Notes: generated by a model not told the origin, from the sequence alone. Shown: positions 26,155 through 35,250, counted from the stretch's first letter. The stretch: DNA of 64,000 bases from CAYGZL01 sp964354345 (GCA_964354345.1 CAYGZL010000151.1:93948-157947), one strand, 5' to 3'. Program-made: numbers and translations.

Positions 26155-26871
26155 TCAATCACCTTCTCCACCGAACAAATCCTGGATTTGCACGATTTTC
26201 TCCTGAGAGCCCCGCTTGGATTTAGCAGCCTTGCGGATCGTTTCTTTCAGATCTTTGATGTAGATGGTCTCGCAAGGAGGCGTCTCAGTTGCAGCGATCT
26301 CAATCTGAACTTTGGGGTTGGTGAAAACTAAAACAGTTTGGATTGGTGGTAATGTTGCCTCATCCATTTTCAGGTGTTTGAACAAGAATCGCTTTAATCG
26401 GTCGGTCTCAGCCGCGATATCCACCTCGGGGCGACCAATGCTATCCTGAGCAAAGATCCTTAGATACCAGTTGCCGCCTTTTTGATGCCACCGGTTATGC
26501 GCATAGGTGATTTTTCCGCGCTGGTGATATGGCAGGAGGATCCATACACCCGCCGGTCCGACCAGCAAGTGTGACACTGGCGTGGTGTAATGATACAGGC
26601 GATATTGGCTGCCTAACCCTTTAAGCGCCTGGCTGAGCAGCTCATCAGGGCGTGGGCTGCGCCCGAAGCGGTTACCCAGGTAAAAACTGATTTGAGAGAG
26701 GATGAAACCAAGCGCCAGACCTACCAGGGAGATGGTAAACCCAAGCTGAGAGGACTGGTTTCTGAGAGTAAAAATCATGGAACCAACCAGTACCACGAGG
26801 CTGACAATCATGGTAATCGTGCCAATGCGCCGGTAGCGCTTGATCATTTTATCGTTACGGACAGTAATCAT
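26155..26871 (-). CDS. Membrane protein with NERD-like domain, nuclease residues not conserved
   Basis: The 238 aa protein has a basic start, two membrane helices (about residues 17-38 and 44-66), and a cytoplasmic domain resembling NERD (nuclease-related domain). The NERD-like core appears as SHLLVGPAGVWILLPYHQRG, where typical members read D-x-D-HI-V-x-P-x-G-ahead of an E-T-K. The acidic and lysine residues expected for nuclease activity are missing, so it is likely to be non-catalytic. It overlaps fabF by 4 bp (ATGA), making it the third gene of plsX-fabF-NERD. Its function is unknown; coupling to lipid synthesis genes hints at a membrane role. Confidence 0.72.
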   Translation of the reverse strand: MITVRNDKMIKRYRRIGTITMIVSLVVLVGSMIFTLRNQSSQLGFTISLVGLALGFILSQISFYLGNRFGRSPRPDELLSQALKGLGSQYRLYHYTTPVSHLLVGPAGVWILLPYHQRGKITYAHNRWHQKGGNWYLRIFAQDSIGRPEVDIAAETDRLKRFLFKHLKMDEATLPPIQTVLVFTNPKVQIEIAATETPPCETIYIKDLKETIRKAAKSKRGSQEKIVQIQDLFGGEGD

Positions 26872-28130
26872 GGAATATACCTTTTCAAGACCAGGCAGGC
26901 ATTTTGCCCGCCCAGGCCAAATGAGTTGGATAAGGCGACATTGATCGTTTTTTTGCGCGCCTGGTTAGGAACATAATCCAGGTCGCACTCGGGATCAGGA
27001 TATTCATAATTAATGGTTGGTGGTATCCAACCATGGTAAATTGCCAGGATGCAGGCGATGGCTTCCAAGGTGCCAGAGGCGCCCATGGCATGCCCGATCA
27101 TCGACTTGGTGGAGCTAACGGCCAGGCGGTAGGCATGTTCCCCGAAAACCATCTTGATCGCCTTAGTTTCAGAGATGTCGTTTAATGGCGTAGAGCTGCC
27201 ATGCGCATTGATGTAATCTACTGCTTCTGGAGGCAAACCGGCATCTTGTAGCGCCCAACGCATCGCCCGTATCGGTCCCGCCGCAGTTGGATCGGGTTGG
27301 GCAACATGGTACGCATCTGCGGAGGAGGCATGACCAGCCACCTCAGCATAAATGCGCGCCCCGCGTGCCCGGGCATGATCAAGGCTTTCCAAGATAACCG
27401 TTGCTGATCCTTCAGAATAAATGAAACCTTCTCGCCGGGCATCGAAAGGCCGGCTGGCTGCTTCTGGATGATCATTATAGCTGGTTGGCAAGGCGCGCAT
27501 CGAACAGAATCCACCGATGGCGAAATCGCGGATCAATGCCTCAGTTCCGCCTGAGATAACCAGGTCTGCCGAACCGCGCCGGATGAGCTCCGTGGCTTCT
27601 CCGATGGTTTGGGTGCCGGTGGCACAGGCGGTGACAATCGTGGTAGTCGGGCCCAGGCATTGAAATTGGTAAGAAAGCAGGAAAGCTGATAAATTCGGGA
27701 TACTTGCAGGCACTATGAAGGGATTCAGGCGGCTATAACCTTGCGTCCGGAGGGTTTGGATGCCTTCATCGGTGCGATCTATCCCTCCCATTGCGGTACC
27801 AAAAACGACACCGCAGCGTTCTCCATCCGGCATTTTATCGGGTAAACAGGCATCCCGGACAGCCTGGAAGGCTGCTCCCAGGGCAATTTGGGCAGAACGG
27901 GGATAGCGACGGGCTTCTTTGCGCTCCAGATAATCTTCCGCATTGAAATCGGGGATTTCACCGGCAATCTGACACGGGAAACTGCTGGCGTCAAATTGAG
28001 TGATCCGCCGGACACCCGACTTTCCAGACAGCCAACCGTCCCATAACAGTTGAACAGAAGAGCCTAACGCTGAAACCGCTCCCAGGCCAGTAATGACCAC
28101 GCGCCGCCGATTTACATCTGCGTTATTCAT
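26868..28130 (-). CDS. fabF: 3-oxoacyl-[acyl-carrier-protein] synthase II
   Basis: FabF condenses malonyl-ACP with acyl-ACP during fatty acid elongation. The 420 aa length is typical. The catalytic triad is complete: Cys169 in VTACATGTQ, His in INAHGSSTPLND and His in SSTKSMIGHAMGASG. The start RRRVVITGLGAVSALG is standard. It overlaps plsX by 4 bp upstream and the NERD-like gene by 4 bp downstream, so the three are translationally coupled. No acpP, fabD or fabG is seen next to it, so the rest of the fatty acid set is elsewhere. Confidence 0.96.
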   Translation of the reverse strand: MNNADVNRRRVVITGLGAVSALGSSVQLLWDGWLSGKSGVRRITQFDASSFPCQIAGEIPDFNAEDYLERKEARRYPRSAQIALGAAFQAVRDACLPDKMPDGERCGVVFGTAMGGIDRTDEGIQTLRTQGYSRLNPFIVPASIPNLSAFLLSYQFQCLGPTTTIVTACATGTQTIGEATELIRRGSADLVISGGTEALIRDFAIGGFCSMRALPTSYNDHPEAASRPFDARREGFIYSEGSATVILESLDHARARGARIYAEVAGHASSADAYHVAQPDPTAAGPIRAMRWALQDAGLPPEAVDYINAHGSSTPLNDISETKAIKMVFGEHAYRLAVSSTKSMIGHAMGASGTLEAIACILAIYHGWIPPTINYEYPDPECDLDYVPNQARKKTINVALSNSFGLGGQNACLVLKRYIP

Positions 28131-29191
28131 TCGGCATCCATTGCTGTTGGAACAGTAGGTGTGGGTTCTACTCCATTGGGATCATGGTTGGCGCGCGACT
28201 TGAGCACCGATTGCATTGCGGTTAATAAGTTAGCTGTCACGGCCTGACGAGCTGTTCTCACAGCGCTGACGATTGCCCTGGCATTCGATCTTCCGTGACC
28301 AATGAATACCAATCCAGCAATACCGAGTAGCGGAGCTGCGCCGACTTCCGTTGGATCCATCATCTGCTTAATTTTAGCAAAGGCTGGTTTGGCCAACAAA
28401 CCACCGACTTTTGTCCGCAGACTGCGCAACATTTCTTCCCGGATCACATCCGTGAGCAGCTTGGCCACCGCCTCGCTGGATTTAAGTAAGATATTCCCGG
28501 TGAAACCATCCATAACCGCCACATCAACCTGACCGCCGAACAACTCTTTGCCCTCAATATTTCCGACAAAATTTAGACCACTTGATTCTAACAAGGGGTA
28601 CGTGCCCTTAACCAGCTCGTTACCCTTTCCAGCTTCTTCACCATTCGATAACAAGCCTACGCGGGGTTTTTGAATATCAAGGACTTTTTCGGCGTATATA
28701 GAACCCATGATAGCAAATTGGACAAGGTGTTCAGGTTTACATTCTGGATTTGCACCTACATCCAGGACAACGCAATAACCGCCCCGCACCGGGAACAAAG
28801 CCGCCAGTCCAGGGCGTTCTACTCCAGGCAGCGTACCCAAACGGTAAAAAGCAGTGGCCATGGCGCCGCCTGTATTGCCGGCGGTAACAAAGGCATCGGC
28901 TGCGCCAGATTTTACCAAATCCATGCCGATTGCCATAGAAGTTTTTGAACTAAGCCGCTTGGCTTTTAATGCCAGCGCCAGCCCTTTATCTTTCATGGAT
29001 ATAGTATCCGGGGCGTCAACGATGCGAACAGGTAGATGGTCTCCCCCCAGGGCATGAAACCGGGATTTTAGTTGATCAGCAGGACCTACCAGGATCAACT
29101 CGTCGCCATAGAGGCGAGTTAATTCCAAAGACGCCTGCACTTCAGGTTCGGGACATTCGTCGCTGCCCATTGCATCCAGGGCGATGTGCAT
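28127..29191 (-). CDS. plsX: Phosphate acyltransferase PlsX
   Basis: PlsX converts acyl-ACP and phosphate into acyl-phosphate for PlsY in phospholipid synthesis; it is a peripheral membrane enzyme. The 354 aa protein begins with the diagnostic HIALDAMGSDECPEPE and contains ADAFVTAGNTGGAMATAF and VAVMDGFTGNILLKSSE. The ATG at 29191 is chosen because the conserved start is there and GAAGGAG precedes it; longer open frame upstream runs into the divergent tRNA promoter. The gene heads plsX-fabF-NERD. The C-terminal ~30 residues are a variable tail. Confidence 0.96.
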   Translation of the reverse strand: MHIALDAMGSDECPEPEVQASLELTRLYGDELILVGPADQLKSRFHALGGDHLPVRIVDAPDTISMKDKGLALALKAKRLSSKTSMAIGMDLVKSGAADAFVTAGNTGGAMATAFYRLGTLPGVERPGLAALFPVRGGYCVVLDVGANPECKPEHLVQFAIMGSIYAEKVLDIQKPRVGLLSNGEEAGKGNELVKGTYPLLESSGLNFVGNIEGKELFGGQVDVAVMDGFTGNILLKSSEAVAKLLTDVIREEMLRSLRTKVGGLLAKPAFAKIKQMMDPTEVGAAPLLGIAGLVFIGHGRSNARAIVSAVRTARQAVTANLLTAMQSVLKSRANHDPNGVEPTPTVPTAMDAE

Positions 29192-29211
29192 ATATTTCTC
29201 CTTCTCAAGTG

Positions 29212-29239
29212 TTGACAAAGTAAGTGTGCCGATTATAAT
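29212..29239 (+). promoter_or_regulatory. Consensus promoter of tRNA-Leu
   Basis: TTGACA (29212-29217) and TATAAT (29234-29239), both perfect, are separated by 16 bp. Transcription would start about 29246, six bases before the mature tRNA 5' end. Confidence 0.85.
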
Positions 29240-29251
29240 ACCATTGCTCTT

Positions 29252-29333
29252 GCGCTGGTGCTGGAATTGGCAGACAGGCATGGTTGAGGGCCATGTGCCG
29301 CAAGGCGTGGGGGTTCAAGTCCCCCCCAGCGCA
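29252..29333 (+). tRNA. tRNA-Leu (anticodon GAG)
   Basis: An 82-base class II tRNA folds fully. The acceptor stem GCGCTGG pairs with CCAGCGC, followed by discriminator A. The D-stem is CTG/CAG with a GG-containing loop, and the anticodon stem CATGG/CCATG carries loop TTGAGGG with anticodon GAG. A long variable arm (TGCC-GCAA-GGCG) and a T-arm of five G-C pairs around TTCAAGT complete it. The 3' CCA is not encoded. It reads CUC/CUU leucine codons. It lies between plsX and the amino acid transporter, divergent from plsX. Confidence 0.97.
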
Positions 29334-29471
29334 CTGAATTGGAGTTTGGTTTTTAAGTTGGTACATGCCTGTCTTCCCGAAGATATGGCGGGTGGGATCA
29401 CGCTAGATAAAATAAAGGTCAAACTCTGTATTTATTACTCGAAGAAGCAAAAGAAAAAAGGAGAAGAAGAA

Positions 29472-30224
29472 ATGAAGCGATATCTGTTTATCATCCTGTC
29501 CAGCCTGATCATCGCCAGTTTTATTTTATCTGGTTGTGCAAACACTGCCCCGACCAAGGTGCGTGTGGCAACAGATGCAACCTGGCCTCCGTTCGAATCA
29601 GTGGATGAAACCACCAAAGAGATTGTTGGCCTCGATATAGATTTAATGAAAGCCGTAGCTCAGAAGGGTGGCTTCGAAGTTGAGTTTATCAACGTGAGTT
29701 GGGATCCACTACTGGCGGGCATGGCACAATGCCAGTATGATGCTGCGATTTCTTCGATCACCATTACCGATGATCGCAAGCAGAAGATGGGCTTTTCAAA
29801 CCCTTACTTTGAAGCCGGTCAAATCGTCACGGTTCAAGCCTCTAACACCGATATAACGGGCAAAGAAAGCCTGTCGGGTAAGAAAATTGGTGCTCAGCTT
29901 GGTACGACGGGTGCAATTGAAGCCGGTAAAATAGCAGGCGCCGTGGTGAAGACGTATGATGACATCGGATTGGCTTTCCAGGATTTGTTAAATAGCCAGA
30001 TTGATGCCGTCATTGCTGATAATCCCCTGGCGCTTGGATATGTAGTCAAAAATGCAGGCAAGTTGAAAACGGCCGGTGCAGCATTCACCGATGAATTTTA
30101 TGGCATCGCCGTCTGTAGCACCAACAAAGACCTGCTCGATAAGATCAATAAAGGTCTGGCCGCTGTCAAGTCAGAAGGTCTGATTGATAAGTTGGCGAAG
30201 CAATGGATGAGTTCAACAAAATAG
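29472..30224 (+). CDS. Polar/basic amino acid ABC transporter substrate-binding lipoprotein
   Basis: The ~250 aa protein has a lipoprotein signal ending in the lipobox LSGC (Cys22) and a periplasmic-binding-protein type 2 domain (SBP_bac_3): VRVATDATWPPFES, GLDIDLMKAVAQKGG, and DAAISSITITDDRKQKMGFS, which is the family signature. It would capture an amino acid (glutamine, arginine or similar) outside the membrane. The start is ATG 29472 after AAGGAGAAG; a longer open frame would cross the tRNA gene and is rejected. A strong hairpin separates it from the permease gene, which may allow the binding protein to be made in excess. Confidence 0.94.
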   Translation: MKRYLFIILSSLIIASFILSGCANTAPTKVRVATDATWPPFESVDETTKEIVGLDIDLMKAVAQKGGFEVEFINVSWDPLLAGMAQCQYDAAISSITITDDRKQKMGFSNPYFEAGQIVTVQASNTDITGKESLSGKKIGAQLGTTGAIEAGKIAGAVVKTYDDIGLAFQDLLNSQIDAVIADNPLALGYVVKNAGKLKTAGAAFTDEFYGIAVCSTNKDLLDKINKGLAAVKSEGLIDKLAKQWMSSTK

Positions 30225-30240
30225 CCAACCTCTAATCTGC

Positions 30241-30277
30241 GTCGCGAGGTCTTAAGCAGACCTCGCGACACTTTTTT
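30241..30277 (+). terminator. Intercistronic hairpin with U-tract after the binding-protein gene
   Basis: A perfect 11 bp stem (30241-30251 with 30259-30269, loop of 7) is followed by A-C and six T residues. It is terminator-like but lies inside a transporter operon, so partial termination is likely. Confidence 0.82.
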
Positions 30278-30312
30278 AATTTGTGTTCATAGCGGAACAG
30301 GAGTTCCGAAAG

Positions 30313-31128
30313 ATGCAGGAACAATCAATTCCCAAAGATCTGGCGCGTGTGCCAGGCATTGAGCCAAGCGCTAAAATAGACGCCTGGTGGGGCCTGGTGC
30401 TGGCAGTGGTTGGCATGATTATAGCCCTGGTGGTTATAGCTCCCGATCCATATTATCGGATCCTCAAGTTCGTACAGGATGGTGTATGGGTTACTTTATA
30501 TACTACTATAGTAGCTTTTATCATTACGTTACTGACTGGTCTGGTAGGTGGTCTGGGGCGCTTGTCGAAGAATGTGATTGTGAGGGGAATTTCTACGCTA
30601 TATGTCGAGTTAATTCGCGGTATTCCTTTATTGGTCCAGCTTATTTGGTGGTATTTTGCCTTTCCAGTAATTATTCAAAGTCTGGGACGGATGATTCATT
30701 TTCACCCTCTCATCAGCTATCAGGCCAATCCTTATTTAATGGCTATCCTGGGTCTGACTTTTTGCTATGGAGCCTATATGAGTGAGATCTATCGAGCGGG
30801 TATCCAGAGCATTTCGAAAGGCCAGATGGAAGCCGCCCGTAGTTTGGGGATGAGTTATTTCCAGGCGATGCGTTACATAATATTGCCCCAGGCGATCCGT
30901 GTCATCCTGCCTCCGGTAGGCAATGAGTTTATTTCGTTACTGAAGGATTCTTCTTTAGTCAGTGCAGTCGCTGTGGCTGACCTGACCCGCCGGGGTCGAG
31001 AGTTCATGTCAACCAATTTTAATCCGATCGAAGTCTGGTCAATGGTTGCCTTAATCTATCTGGTTGGCACATTGCTTTCATCGCGCGTAGTCGCTTGGAC
31101 AGAACATCGCACCCGTATCGAACGTTAA
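30313..31128 (+). CDS. Polar amino acid ABC transporter permease (HisM/GlnP family)
   Basis: The ~271 aa membrane protein has about five helices. The N-terminal His/Glu/Gln/Arg-type permease motif is LYVELIRGIPLLVQLIWWYF and the EAA loop, which contacts the ATPase, is EAARSLGMSYFQAM followed by ILPQAIRVILPPVGNEF. The start is ATG 30313, nine bases after AGGAG; a GTG at 30283 is in frame but next to the hairpin. It follows the binding-protein gene. No transporter ATPase gene is next to it: the following genes are an SCP2 protein and EttA. The transporter must borrow an ATPase from elsewhere. Confidence 0.94.
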   Translation: MQEQSIPKDLARVPGIEPSAKIDAWWGLVLAVVGMIIALVVIAPDPYYRILKFVQDGVWVTLYTTIVAFIITLLTGLVGGLGRLSKNVIVRGISTLYVELIRGIPLLVQLIWWYFAFPVIIQSLGRMIHFHPLISYQANPYLMAILGLTFCYGAYMSEIYRAGIQSISKGQMEAARSLGMSYFQAMRYIILPQAIRVILPPVGNEFISLLKDSSLVSAVAVADLTRRGREFMSTNFNPIEVWSMVALIYLVGTLLSSRVVAWTEHRTRIER

Positions 31129-31148
31129 GTTTTTTACATGAGGTAACT

Positions 31149-31553
31149 ATGGCTTTATTCCCAACGGATGAATGGCTGGTAGCGTTAATGAATAAGCTCA
31201 ACACCGACGAGCATTACGCCCGTATCGCGCGCAATTGGGAAGGAGATATGGCTTTCACCGTTGAACCTGGGGGTCCCATAAAATCACCAATTAATTATTA
31301 CCTGGATTTATGGCATGGTAAGTGTCGCCAGGCCTATAAGATGGATAGCAATTCCACGATAAAACCCACATTTACATTACGAATTCCGTATGAAAATGGA
31401 GTCCGCCTGTTAAAAGGTGAATTGGAGCCAATGCAGGCCATGCTGACGCGTAAAATCCGTGTCGAGGGCAATATGGCAGTTATGATGCGCAATATTCCCA
31501 CAGTTTTGGATTTTGTGCGTTGCTGCCGCGAAGTCACAGATGGATTTCTATGA
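31149..31553 (+). CDS. SCP2 sterol-carrier domain protein
   Basis: The ~134 aa protein looks like a single SCP2/sterol-carrier-like domain, with WEGDMAFTVEPGGPIKSP, YYLDLWHGKCRQAYKMD and LTRKIRVEGNMAVMM in the expected order for a lipid- or hydrophobic-ligand-binding fold. No catalytic function is expected; such small bacterial proteins bind fatty acids or acyl-CoA. The start is ATG 31149 with a weak AGG site. Its stop overlaps the EttA start by 4 bp (ATGA), so the two are translationally coupled. Confidence 0.82.
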   Translation: MALFPTDEWLVALMNKLNTDEHYARIARNWEGDMAFTVEPGGPIKSPINYYLDLWHGKCRQAYKMDSNSTIKPTFTLRIPYENGVRLLKGELEPMQAMLTRKIRVEGNMAVMMRNIPTVLDFVRCCREVTDGFL

Positions 31554-33226
31554 GTGACCAACAGGTAATTTTCTCGATGATCCGCGTGGGACGGATGGTT
31601 CCACCCCATAATAAGCAAATCCTACGCGATATCTCTTTGGGCTTTTTTTATGGCGCCAAGATTGGTGTCTTGGGTTTGAACGGGGCAGGCAAAAGCACCC
31701 TGCTACGCATTATCGCCGGTAAAGATGATGGTTATAGCGGTGAGGTAGTATTTGCTCCCGGCTATTCCACCGGTTTATTAGAACAGGAACCCCAGCTCGA
31801 TCCCGGGAAGACTGTACGGCAGGTGGTCGAAGAAGCCGTGCAACCCCTGGTGAATTTACTACACCAGTTCGATGAAGTCAGCGCCAGATTCTCTGAACCG
31901 GAGGCTGATTTCGATGCATTGATTATCGAACAGGGACGCCTTCAGGAAGAACTGGACAAACATGACGCCTGGACTTTAGACAGTCGCCTGGAGATGGCCA
32001 TGGATGCTTTGCGTTGCCCTCCAGAAGATACGCCGGTTTCTGTTCTCTCTGGTGGAGAGCGCCGGCGGGTGGCTTTGTGCCGGTTATTGCTGACTGAACC
32101 AGACATACTCTTGCTGGATGAACCGACTAATCACCTGGACGCGGAGTCGGTGGCCTGGCTGGAACGGCACCTGCAGCAGTATAAGGGCACGGTGATCGCG
32201 GTAACCCATGACCGCTATTTCCTTGATAATGTTGCCGGTTGGATCTTGGAGTTGGACCGTGGTTTTGGCATCCCCTGGAAGGGCAATTATTCTTCCTGGT
32301 TGGCGCAAAAAGAGGCACGCTTGCGCCGGGAAGAGAAAACCGAAAGCAAGCGCATCCTGACTTTAGAGCGCGAGTTAGAGTGGATCCATCTGTCGCCCAA
32401 AGCCCGCCAGGCCAAAGGCAAGGCGCGCATCACATCTTATGAACGCTTGCTCGGTCAGGAGTATGAAAAGCGGCGTGAGGAGTTGGAAATATATATTCCA
32501 CCCGGACCACGCCTGGGTGATGTTGTTATCGAGTTAAAGGGGGTATCCAAGTCGTATAGCGATCGCTTGTTGATCGACAATCTTAATTTGGCTATTCCGG
32601 CAGGCAGCATTGTAGGTGTAATCGGGCCAAATGGCGCAGGCAAAACCACCCTGCTAAGGATGGTGACTGGACAGGAACAGCCCGATTCCGGCACCATCCG
32701 GATTGGCGAGACAGTCAAACTGGCCTATGTAGATCAAAGTCGTGAGACATTGGAAGCTGAGAAGACAGTCTGGGAAGAGATCTCGGGCGGTGAAGATTTC
32801 CTCGAGTTGGGTGGACGTAAGCGGAACAGCCGCGCTTACGTGGCCAGCTTCAACTTTTTAGGTTCAGACCAACAGAAAAAGGTCGGCACCTTGTCGGGCG
32901 GTGAACGCAACCGGGTGCACCTGGCGAAGGTGCTTAAGCAAGGGGCTAATGTCATCCTGCTGGACGAACCAACCAATGATTTAGATGTCAATACTCTACG
33001 AGCACTGGAAGAAGCGCTGGATAGCTTTGCCGGTTGCGCAGTAGTCGTCTCACACGATCGGTGGTTCTTAGATCGGGTGGCGACCCATATCCTGGCTTTC
33101 GAGGGAGACAGCCAGATGCGTTGGTTCGATGGCAATTATTCTGATTATGAAGCTGACCAGCGTAAGCGCTTGGGGATCAATGCCGAAACACCACACCGGA
33201 TCAGGTATCGCAGCCTGAAGCGCTAA
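31550..33226 (+). CDS. ettA: Energy-dependent translational throttle protein EttA (ABC-F ATPase)
   Basis: The 558 aa protein has two ABC ATPase domains and no membrane part, which is the ABC-F layout. Walker A motifs are GLNGAGKSTLL and GPNGAGKTTLL, the signatures VLSGGERRRVALCR and TLSGGERNRVHLAK, and Walker B LLLDEPTNHLD and ILLDEPTNDLD. The interdomain linker (KARQAKGKARITSYERL) and the overall pattern match EttA, which binds the ribosomal E site and couples translation to the ATP/ADP ratio. It overlaps the SCP2 gene by 4 bp upstream. Its 3' end overlaps the convergent oppF gene by 4 bp. Function as an antibiotic-protection ABC-F is less likely. Confidence 0.92.
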   Translation: MSDQQVIFSMIRVGRMVPPHNKQILRDISLGFFYGAKIGVLGLNGAGKSTLLRIIAGKDDGYSGEVVFAPGYSTGLLEQEPQLDPGKTVRQVVEEAVQPLVNLLHQFDEVSARFSEPEADFDALIIEQGRLQEELDKHDAWTLDSRLEMAMDALRCPPEDTPVSVLSGGERRRVALCRLLLTEPDILLLDEPTNHLDAESVAWLERHLQQYKGTVIAVTHDRYFLDNVAGWILELDRGFGIPWKGNYSSWLAQKEARLRREEKTESKRILTLERELEWIHLSPKARQAKGKARITSYERLLGQEYEKRREELEIYIPPGPRLGDVVIELKGVSKSYSDRLLIDNLNLAIPAGSIVGVIGPNGAGKTTLLRMVTGQEQPDSGTIRIGETVKLAYVDQSRETLEAEKTVWEEISGGEDFLELGGRKRNSRAYVASFNFLGSDQQKKVGTLSGGERNRVHLAKVLKQGANVILLDEPTNDLDVNTLRALEEALDSFAGCAVVVSHDRWFLDRVATHILAFEGDSQMRWFDGNYSDYEADQRKRLGINAETPHRIRYRSLKR

Positions 33227-34224
33227 TGGATCGCATGGCAGGTTGTCCAGTGACTGGGGGCAGCCTCGCGCCAAACTGGGGTCTCCTGCGAGCAGATCGG
33301 CAGGACGATTGGGCAGCGTGGATGGAAACGGCACCCGGAAGGGGGGTTAATCGGACTGGGTACGTCGCCTGTCAGGATGGTGCGCTGCCGGGCGCGGTCT
33401 TTCTTCGGGTCGGGGATGGGGACTGCGGATAGTAATGCTTGGGTGTACGGGTGGAGGGGGAATTCGTATAATTCATTTCGGTCAGCCAGTTCAACGATGA
33501 TGCCCAGGTACATCACCGCCACCCGGTCGCAGATATGGCGTACCATGCTCAAGTCATGTGCAATGAACAGGTAGGTCAACCCAAACTGATCCTGCAAATC
33601 TTCCAACAGGTTTACGACCTGAGCCTGGATCGAAACATCCAGGGCAGAGATTGGTTCATCGCAAACGATAAAGGCAGGTTGTGAAGCCAGCGCGCGTGCG
33701 ATACCAATCCGCTGGCGTTGACCACCGGAAAATTCATGCGGAAAACGGTTAATTAAATTGCCGCTCAAACCCACCAGGCTGAGCAGCTCTTTAACGCGAT
33801 CAGAGCGTTCTTGTTCGTTGGGAATCAACCGGTGGACGCGCAGCGGTTCGCTGACAATGGCGTTGACCGTCATACGGGGATTGAGTGATGCATATGGGTC
33901 TTGGAAAATCATTTGAGCCTTACGGCGGATGGCCATCCATTGTGAAGCAGTAGCGCCGATACTTTTGGCCTTACGCACATCATAACCAGCGATATAGATC
34001 GTGCCTTCGGTAGCTGGATACAAACCAAGCAAGGTTCGTCCGGCGGTGGTTTTTCCACAACCACTCTCGCCGACTAACCCCAACGTTTCTCCCTGGCTGA
34101 TGATAAACGAGATACCATCCACTGCTCGCACATCGCCAATTTTCCGTTGGAGGACAATTCCCCGCGTGATAGGAAAATATTTTTTTAAGTTCTCAACCTC
34201 GACTAAGATGCCATTATCACTCAT
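33223..34224 (-). CDS. oppF: Oligopeptide/dipeptide ABC transporter ATPase, OppF type
   Basis: The ~333 aa ATPase powers uptake of peptides. Walker A is GLVGESGCGKTTAGRTL, signature FSGGQRQRIGIARALA, and Walker B FIVCDEPISALD. The C-terminal oligopeptide motif (PLHPYTQALLSAVP, then RFHPRCP with Cys residues) identifies the Opp/Dpp subfamily. The start is ATG 34224; the open frame reaches 34254 but has no better signal. It follows oppD by 30 bp and ends in a 4 bp convergent overlap with ettA. Confidence 0.93.
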   Translation of the reverse strand: MSDNGILVEVENLKKYFPITRGIVLQRKIGDVRAVDGISFIISQGETLGLVGESGCGKTTAGRTLLGLYPATEGTIYIAGYDVRKAKSIGATASQWMAIRRKAQMIFQDPYASLNPRMTVNAIVSEPLRVHRLIPNEQERSDRVKELLSLVGLSGNLINRFPHEFSGGQRQRIGIARALASQPAFIVCDEPISALDVSIQAQVVNLLEDLQDQFGLTYLFIAHDLSMVRHICDRVAVMYLGIIVELADRNELYEFPLHPYTQALLSAVPIPDPKKDRARQRTILTGDVPSPINPPSGCRFHPRCPIVLPICSQETPVWREAAPSHWTTCHAIH

Positions 34225-34254
34225 CCTGAAACTCCCGGAACTACTTCGCAACAA

Positions 34255-35250
34255 TCATATTTCAATATTAAACTTTGAATGTTGCGGCGCCCAACAGGCA
34301 ACTTTGTGACCTGGGGCGATCGCCTCGAGTGTAGGATTGTTCATATGACAATACTCGATTACATGCTCACAGCGGGGTGAAAAAGGACAGCCATGCGGTT
34401 CGATGACCAGGTTGGGTGGCGCGCCAGGGATAGTTTTCAGCCTTTTATCCCGGCGCCGGTCAACGCGGGGTAAAGCTTCCAGGAGTGCAATGGTATAGGG
34501 ATGGCCTGGATTTTCATAGAGATCGTTCACGGTGGCTTCTTCAACGATGTAACCCGCATACATGACCAGCACTCGTTCGGCCAGCCCTGCGACTACGCCC
34601 AGGTCATGGGTGATCCAGATGATGGCCATATGATATTGTTGGCGCAATTGCGTTACCAATTCAACAATCTGCGCCTGGATCGTCACATCCAAGGCGGTAG
34701 TGGGCTCATCGGCAATGAGCAGGCTGGGGAGGCAGGCTAAAGCCATGGCGATCATCACTCGTTGGCGCATCCCTCCAGAAAATTGATGGGGATAATCATG
34801 CAGACGCCTGGCCGGATCTGGGATACCGACCTGAGTAAGCATCTCGATTGCACGTTTGTCGGCGCTGGCATGTTCGATTCCCATATGGATGCGCATGGTC
34901 TCGGTGATTTGGTGCCCAATTGTCAGCACAGGATTCAATGAGGTCATTGGATCTTGAAAGATCATAGCGATCTCTTTACCACGGACGTGCTCGATTTCGG
35001 CTTCGCTAATCTTAAGTAAATCTCGACCGCGATAGTACGCCTGACCACGGATGATTTCTCCAGGTGGGATGTGGATCAAACGCAGGATTGAGAGCATACT
35101 GACGGATTTTCCGCAACCGCTTTCACCTACCACTGCCAGTGTTTCGCCCTCGGTCAATTGGTAGGAGATGCCGTTAACTGCATAAACCATCCCTTCCGGG
35201 ATGTGGAAGCGCGTACACAAATCATTGACATCAAGCAGGACTTTTTCCAT
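34255..35250 (-). CDS. oppD: Oligopeptide/dipeptide ABC transporter ATPase, OppD type
   Basis: The 331 aa partner ATPase has Walker A VVGESGCGKSVSM, signature FSGGMRQRVMIAMALA, Walker B LLIADEPTTALD and the H-loop IWITHDLGVVAG. The C-terminal NPGHPYTIALLEALP and CPFSPRCEHV are Opp-type. It lies 12 bp downstream of oppC, in the operon order oppA-oppB-oppC-oppD-oppF, and would form a heterodimer with OppF under the OppB/OppC channel. Confidence 0.94.
   Translation of the reverse strand: MEKVLLDVNDLCTRFHIPEGMVYAVNGISYQLTEGETLAVVGESGCGKSVSMLSILRLIHIPPGEIIRGQAYYRGRDLLKISEAEIEHVRGKEIAMIFQDPMTSLNPVLTIGHQITETMRIHMGIEHASADKRAIEMLTQVGIPDPARRLHDYPHQFSGGMRQRVMIAMALACLPSLLIADEPTTALDVTIQAQIVELVTQLRQQYHMAIIWITHDLGVVAGLAERVLVMYAGYIVEEATVNDLYENPGHPYTIALLEALPRVDRRRDKRLKTIPGAPPNLVIEPHGCPFSPRCEHVIEYCHMNNPTLEAIAPGHKVACWAPQHSKFNIEI

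Noticed and set aside
28127..29281. Longer plsX starting at 29281
   Set aside because: The extension would overlap the divergent tRNA-Leu; the conserved PlsX start and Shine-Dalgarno site are at 29191.
29184..29471. Long in-frame upstream extension of the amino acid binding protein
   Set aside because: It crosses the tRNA-Leu gene and its promoter, and the lipoprotein signal begins at ATG 29472 with a proper ribosome site.
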